Assembly (NCBI GenBank): GCA_023375785.1
Contig: SZWC01023076.1
Location: forward strand, 1-31,837
Source: Penium margaritaceum
Lineage: Eukaryota; Streptophyta; Zygnematophyceae; Desmidiales; Peniaceae
Length of the DNA stretch: 31,837 bases
Direction: 5' to 3'
Part shown: positions 27,288 through 31,837 of the stretch, one piece after another
Layout of the letters: every line of letters starts with the position of its first letter
Numbering within the stretch: position 1 is the first letter of the stretch
Position numbers and translations under genes: made by a program
Notes under the pieces: model-generated
What the model saw: only the letters and a program-made list of their open reading frames with translations
Told to the model about the DNA's origin: nothing
Databases searched by the model: none

Positions 27288-27900
27288 GTAGTGCAGGTTT
27301 GAGTTGGTGTTCTGATATGAAGACCATCCAACAGTAGCAGCAGACTCGTGGAGTTGAATCAACAGCTCAAGTAACCATTCTCACATCGTCCATTCCATCG
27401 GTCTAGCTCTTAAGCAGGTCAATCTGATAAGGCATGACTCGTTGACTCCACTGGAGACTTGGATGGACTGTGCGTGTGCCGTTCTCATACATGCTTTGGA
27501 GGAACTAGCAAAAATCATGACGCACAGTACAATCTTCAACGTCCACGTCAGTACTCAAGCATAGCAGAATACATAGGGTGTTTCTGCAAGATCATCACCG
27601 ACAGTAACCTTTCCCAAAAAAACTCTGTATTCAGTACGAAACTGACCTCAAGTGCAAGCTCAGGAAATCAGTTTTCATATTTGACATCCACAGAAACCTT
27701 TTGCAAATGATTGTAGTTGTTGATCGCATTGATAGTGATGACGACAACGATCGGATGCAACAACTGTAGTTGAGGAAATTTGCAGTTTACAGAAACCTTG
27801 TCTCCGATGGAGATTGATGTCATGAATCAACAAGATCAATGGCTGTGCTGGTTTGGCGGGAAGCCAGGGCAGAGATGGAAAGAATGACCCAAAAGGAGGG
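27288..27900 (+). pseudogene. Chromovirus P gag, second half
   Basis: Plus strand: SAGLSWCSDMKTIQQ resumes gag exactly where 18683 left it (copy II: TMNLSWWTNEKTIQRQ). The capsid-like block follows in the frame 27459-27710: AQYNLQRPRQYSSIAEYIGC, then FCKIITDSNLSQKNSVFSTK. It matches copies I, II and V. After 27710 only fragments can be read. No zinc knuckle is visible. Confidence 0.78.
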
Positions 27901-28229
27901 TAAGTTGCAGAGAAAAAATGAAAATTAAAAAAATGACAAAGGGCAGGAGTATACTGCAGAAATCCTGTACGGTCGGTAATATATCTGCCAATTGATTACC
28001 CATCTAAATGTCTCACATCGCCCTAGATAAGGGTTCTTAGGATTGCAAGTTTGGATGAGGGGTGGGAGGATGACCAGTTGACAATAGTGCTACAGGTGCA
28101 ACCAAGGAGTTCAAAACATTGTAGAACGGTACTGACACTAGTCGATGAGGGAGCTTCTCAAGTTTGTGAACCTGTCCAACTGCAAATCAAACATATTCAT
28201 GACATTCAAGATTAATGTCCACAATGAAG
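27901..28229 (+). pseudogene. Aspartic protease region (chromovirus P)
   Basis: Reading RTVLTLVDEGASQV places the catalytic Asp at 28144-28146, in line with copy II (TVLTLSDGGSSYS) and copy V (D-stop-GAS). Residue 2 of the usual DTGAS is Glu here. Upstream sequence is not assignable. Confidence 0.6.
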
Positions 28230-28990
28230 CATTGCCACGAGATAGACCTAAATTCAAGCAGTAGACTAAAGGTCAATGGGACCTGTTGGATGAGCGACAA
28301 TGAGCTGGAAAAACTAAAACATATCTAGATGAGATGCTTGGTGAGGGTTCAGGAGGCCATCCACATCATTCTACAGAACACCTATGATTTTTGTGCAGAT
28401 TAAAACAGGTAAGATGCTGATGTGCGTGGATAACCTGGCATTGAACGGCATTGACATAAAGAACTGCTACCCCTTCCATGAGCAGTCGAACGTTTCGACT
28501 AACTCTATGGGACGAGGATTTTCACAAAAATTAACCTATGCACTGGCTATCATCCCGTTTACACATCAAACAAGGAAATGAAGAAGATGGTGTTCTGTAC
28601 AAGATACTGGCTCGTTGAGTTGAGGACTATGTCATTTGGACTCATAAATTCCCCTATGATAACTATGGGGAAATAAAGATGTTTTTTTCCATGCCCTGAT
28701 AATTTTTTCATCATGTATCTTGACAACATCATGATGTAAAGTCGCACCCACGAGGACTGCAATTGACATCTCCAAAGGTTCTCGATAAATCACGAAGAGA
28801 TAAAATTTACAAAAATTTCTTGAAAAGTGACTTTGGTTGCTGTTCCATCGAGTGTTTTTTTCCACATCTTTGGCGGCGGAAGGATCACCAAGAACACGAA
28901 GAATTGGAGGAGGTCGCTGATTGGCCGACACTGACCAATGTTCAGGACATACAGGTGTTCTTGGGATTTCACAACTACTACCGCTGATTT
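28230..28990 (+). pseudogene. Ty3/gypsy reverse transcriptase (chromovirus P)
   Basis: Plus strand fragments in order are YLDEMLGEG, TPMIFVQIKTGKMLMCVDNL, ALNGIDIKNCYPFHE, the active-site region FFIMYLDNIMM (28716-28727) and VADWPTLTNVQDIQVFLGFH followed by NYYR. The last is the RT/RNase H connection of gypsy elements. The YLDD box has Asn for the second Asp (AAC, 28725-28727) and is followed at once by a stop. Multiple frame changes separate the pieces. Confidence 0.82.
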
Positions 28991-29176
28991 GTAAAAACTA
29001 CGCATGGGTGTCAAAGCCTCTATCCAATCTCACACGTAAAGCTACTGAGTAGAGTTGGGGGAACGGTGAACATGAAGAATTATACTCTTTGAGGAGTGCT
29101 TTGACCTTAGTGCCAGCCTTACAATTGGCAGATCCAACGGTGGACAATGTGATGGCCAACGACTTGTCGTGAGTGG
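28991..29176 (+). pseudogene. RNase H start (chromovirus P), truncated
   Basis: The reading KNYAWVSKPLSNLTRKATE, a stop, then NGEHEELYSLRSALTLVPAL and QLADPTVDNVMANDLS matches the beginning of gypsy RNase H (PLT.LT.K...W...E..AF..LK..L..APVL...D). It stops at the rearranged junction near 29176. The remainder of RNase H, integrase and the 3' LTR are absent. Confidence 0.75.
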
Positions 29177-29186
29177 TTGCTTTGAG

Positions 29187-29217
29187 AAACACTCGATGTT
29201 TTTTCCATCGAGTGTTT
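29187..29217. repeat. 12-bp hairpin at the edge of the duplicated block
   Basis: Arms AAACACTCGATG (29187-29198) and CATCGAGTGTTT (29206-29217) are exact reverse complements around TTTTTTC. The second arm is part of the duplicated 48-bp block. Confidence 0.88.
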
Positions 29218-29279
29218 TTTCCACATCTTTGGCGGCGGAAGGATCACCAACGACTTGTCGTCAGTGGGTTTCATGAATA

Positions 29280-29882
29280 TTTAGGTGAATTTTTATTTTT
29301 TTTTCTAGCACCTTCAAGAAATCCATGGAATTGTATACCAACATGTTGTTGAAATAAACAAAGACAAAGTCATCTAGGTAGGGTAAGAATATTGTTTAGT
29401 GGTGCCATGACCGTTCCATTGGTAAGTCCAAAATACATGACAATGAACTTGAAGGGCTTGTATCTGGTGAAAAAAATATTTTCTTGGTTTACTTGCCAGA
29501 AACGCAGATCTGATGATAGCCGTTGTGTAGGCCAATTTTGGTGAAAATTCTTGCCCCACAAAGTTGATCAAAAAATCCATCAGGTTGCAGAAGGAGTAGC
29601 GGTTCATTATGATTATGTTGTTTTACTTCAGGTAATACACACACATCTGCATCTCTCATGTTTTCTTTTCAGGAAAATCACATGTGTCATGTAGGATGAC
29701 ATGGATGGCCTAATGAACCCCTGACTGAGCATCTCATCCAGTTGCTTTTTCAGTTTGGTCAGCTCGTGACCGCTCATACGAGAGATCCTTTTGACATTCA
29801 TCGTACTGCTGGCTTCACGTCTATCTGATGATTGATGTTGTGCTACAAAGGTACCTCTCAAGGAAAAATCCCTTAAATCCAT
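29280..29882 (-). pseudogene. Ty3/gypsy reverse transcriptase (chromovirus V)
   Basis: Minus strand: MSGHELTKLKKQLDEMLSQG, FIRPSMSSYMTHVIFLKRK, then after frame changes LASKPRKYFFHQIQALQ or FKFIVMYFGLTNGTVMAPLN (usual F.FTVMPFGLTNAPATF), and finally YLDDFVFVYFNNMLVYNSMD. The active-site box after FVFV should be YLDD but reads YFNN: both Asp residues are Asn (29345-29350). The first YLDD in this string is a structural segment before the box, not the active site; copy II has PHLDH there. Confidence 0.82.
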
Positions 29883-30409
29883 TAAAAATGGGATGCAAAC
29901 TCTTCTGGGACAGCTTCAAATTTGTCAAATGTTGAGGCTGATGTTGTTGCACGTGCTACTATGATTTCTTCCACTGTTGTGGTTTCTAAGTGGACAAGCC
30001 ACACTTTTTATCTGTGCTACCGATGTTTCTTAGCCACCTGCAGTGATATCGTCGGACATTTTATGACTATTGCAACTTCCTCTGCTGCTACTACTGCTAC
30101 CGCTTTCCATGACCACCATTTTTTCATGACTTGCCCAATTATAGGCAAGTGTTGTTTTCCTCCATTGATGCTGACGTAGACCGATCCACTACTCTAGCAT
30201 TCCAATAGATTTTTTTAGTACAGGAAATCTCATCCACAGATGATTTTGTGGTCCTCCATTGGACAAGTCCTCCAAACCATTACGTCAAGCAGATGTCTGA
30301 TTTGCAATTGTAGTGGTTTGCAAAGTCAATGAATCTACAGTCCTCCATTAATGGTTTTTCCTTTTGTGTTTTTTGTTTATTGAACAAGCTTTTGAACCAT
30401 GATGTTTCT
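29883..30409 (-). pseudogene. Protease-RT linker (chromovirus V)
   Basis: Minus strand between protease and RT. Low-complexity Ser/Thr-rich readings occur near 30050-30110. No domain is recognised, and the equivalent part of copy II (9210-9640) is similarly uninformative. Confidence 0.45.
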
Positions 30410-30785
30410 TGTATGAGAAGCTCCTCAATCCAGTAGTGTCGGTACCATTCTATGATTTTTAGAATCTCTTGGTTGTACTCATAGCACTATTGCAGGATTA
30501 TCATCTTCCTATCCTTTTTCAAACTTTGCGATCTAAGGAACCCTCATCTACGGTGATGTGAGCCACTCAGATGGGCGTTCGGTCAACTCAGATGTTTCCA
30601 ACCGGACAGGATGTTTTCTATCTACTCTTGTCCATTGCCATTTTTTTGTTTCTCATTTTTTTCTTTGTGACTTCTCTACCTTCTTGGTCATTTTTTGCTT
30701 TTTACAAGAGTCACATGTGATGTGCTTGGGCTTCCTACAAGCCGAGAATAGTTGTTGATTACATTGATTATAGCGTCAATGTCCA
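30410..30785 (-). pseudogene. Aspartic protease site and gag linker (chromovirus V)
   Basis: At 30410-30455 the minus strand has the same DNA pattern as copies P and II (GGTACCGACACTACTGGAT against GGTACTGACACTAGTCGAT). Translated, it is LLD-stop-GASHT: the catalytic Asp is present, but the next codon is a stop. The rest, to 30785, is the poorly conserved linker towards gag. No zinc knuckle is visible. Confidence 0.5.
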
Positions 30786-31450
30786 TTGGAGACAAGGTTT
30801 CTATTGACTACGACTTCCTTCCGCCACGACATAGATTGTGGCCTTGGGGTTATGAGTCATTTAACTCTTGCATCCAAGCATTGTAGCCAGTGCTTTCAAT
30901 GCAACCATACACTGAAGTTTGTCCTAGATGCCAGATATGGTGCTAGCTTGCCTGATGTCATGCTTGAGATGACTGTTGTTCAAACAGAGTTTGTGAGGGG
31001 TGAGGCCAGTGCCGCTGATGATTTTGCAAAAATGTCGCATATTCTCTGCCATGCTGGACTGCTGACACAAGCATTGAAGCTTGTATTGTGTTTCAGACTT
31101 CTCGTTCATTTTCAGAAATCATGTAGATAGGGCAATCGCAATTTCTGTCCAGCTCTCCAGTGGGGTCTACGAGTTGCGCCATGTCAGATTGCTATGCTCA
31201 AGATGTAGAACTTCTGCAAGTGATGATGTGAGAGTGATCTCATGAGCTGTTGACCCATCTCCACTAGCTGCCATTGGGTGATATGTAGGCCAGACCACTA
31301 ACTTAATCCTATGTCATGTGAAAGCGAAGCCGCAAACTCAGTTTTATTCTTGTCGTTATTGGCCCCAGCAGCAGTGAGGCCGACCTCCAAACTCATCAGC
31401 CAGATCCAAACCATAGGTCCTTTGGATTTCAAATGTTCAAATGGCTCAGG
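30786..31450 (-). pseudogene. Gag (chromovirus V)
   Basis: Minus strand: near 31390-31310, MSLEVGLTAAGANNDKNKTE and FAASLS (copy II: KNEKKIDLAASLL). The frame at 31109-30924 reads KSETQYKLQCLCQQSSMAEN, MRHFCKIISGTGLTPHKLCL and HLKHDIRQASTISGI, the capsid-like block, closest to P. The plus-strand frame at 30786-31130 is its antisense shadow. Stops separate the blocks. Confidence 0.75.
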
Positions 31451-31530
31451 AAGTGCCGGTTGAATTTGGGGCTCACTCTGTAAGTACTACCTCTCACATG
31501 TGGGCATTCTGAAGCTATACAACACTACTG

Positions 31531-31543
31531 CTCTCTGATACCA
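31531..31543 (-). other. Primer-binding site of chromovirus V
   Basis: Minus strand TGGTATCAGAGAG follows the LTR end (...CTTAACA) after the two bases CT. It is the canonical initiator-Met tRNA primer site of plant LTR elements. Confidence 0.85.
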
Positions 31544-31545
31544 AG

Positions 31546-31837
31546 TGTTAAGCCAAGCAGAACATAGGTGGTTCACATGGATGAGTTGCGGACGAAAGGA
31601 TGATTTTGAGTATTGGGAGAATTGGATAATTTGTATTCAGCAGTAATTTTACTTCCATGAAAACTGTTGAACATGTCCTGCAAATATATGAAATAGCGAG
31701 AAGCACACTGAGGCATGCATTCAATCTTCAGCACTCGAGTCTAGCAAGACATGTGATGCTGCGTTATGAGTGGTCTATTCAAGCAGCTCAACTGAGAAGT
31801 CGGAGGGTTTTGAGCATATGGAGGCATGGATTTGTAA
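31546..31837 (-). repeat. 5' LTR of chromovirus V, cut by the window end
   Basis: In element orientation it ends in GCTTGGCTTAACA next to the primer site. Blocks shared with the LTR of copy II include TTGGATAATTTGTATTCAGCAG (copy II: ATGGATAACTTATAATTAGCAG), given here as TTGGATAATTTG, and AAGCACACTGAGGC. An AT stretch (CAAATATATGAAATAG, near 31680) lies at the position of the TATA-like motif in LTR II. Confidence 0.75.

Larger units (their letters stand above)
28843..29250. repeat. 48-bp dispersed direct duplication at the P/V junction
   Basis: The segment starting TTCCATCGAGTG and ending GGAAGGATCACCAA occurs at 28843-28891 and, with a single one-base length difference, at 29203-29250. The second copy lies between two copies of CCAACGACTTGTCGT (29156-29170 and 29247-29261). 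Confidence 0.9.
29270..31837 (-). mobile_element. Chromovirus V (Ty3/gypsy), minus strand, truncated
   Basis: From the right: LTR (31546 to beyond the window), canonical primer site, gag (about 31450-30900), protease (about 30455-30410) and RT (29882-29280), ending at the junction with P. RNase H, integrase and the 3' LTR are missing. It belongs to the same family as I, II and P. Together with P it forms a tail-to-tail pair, each broken in the RT/RNase H region. Confidence 0.82.

Noticed and set aside
27459..27710. Open frame of 83 codons as an independent small host gene
   Set aside because: Its sequence matches the capsid-like gag block of the chromovirus family and lies collinear with P.
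1..31837. CRISPR arrays, tRNA or rRNA genes, bacterial operons
   Set aside because: No regularly spaced repeats, no tRNA cloverleaf signatures and no rRNA conserved stretches were seen; the content is eukaryotic retrotransposons.

Overview
The window is retrotransposon-packed nuclear DNA, most likely from a streptophyte (land plant or charophyte alga). The evidence is plant-type Ty1/copia elements, Ty3/gypsy chromoviruses with a chromodomain, primer sites of the TGGTATCA (initiator-Met tRNA) type, and no prokaryotic gene organisation. I could not fix the species. I recognise no intact host gene, tRNA, rRNA or CRISPR array. Every coding stretch I can identify belongs to a decayed mobile element, and none has an open polyprotein.

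Layout. 1-1079: nothing recognised. 1080-3250: chromovirus remnant I (minus). 3251-4556: unrecognised, with one 25-bp direct repeat. 4557-6131: 5'-truncated copia fragment A (minus; RT and RNase H), next to a G-rich tract. About 6480-11600: chromovirus II (minus), with gag, protease, RT, RNase H, integrase, chromodomain, primer site and 5' LTR all traceable. 11836-12010: another LTR fragment of the same family. From about 12290 to 29176: chromovirus P (plus), split twice. Copia B (12518-18007) sits about 25-30 bp from the end of P's 5' LTR. An 8.6-kb insertion X (18684-27281) cuts P's gag open, flanked by TTTTAC on both sides. X is itself interrupted by copia C (20507-26895), which has 1-kb LTRs and a perfect GTGTG target duplication. 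About 29270-31837: chromovirus V (minus), tail-to-tail with P, its 5' LTR running off the window.

The order of events can be read from the nesting. P (and probably I, II and V) came first, then B and X entered P, then C entered X. All four chromovirus reverse transcriptases have lost at least one Asp of the YxDD box, while all three copia RTs keep YVDD. LTR pairs of B and C differ by roughly 10% and 9% (hand counts), with transitions prominent, and many stops are CGA-to-TGA-like. This suggests long-methylated, silenced heterochromatin.

The least explained part is X without C: about 2.2 kb, partly AT-rich, no recognisable transposase, and two copies of a foldback repeat with poly-G/poly-C arms. 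The 78-base assembly gap lies inside the second foldback.
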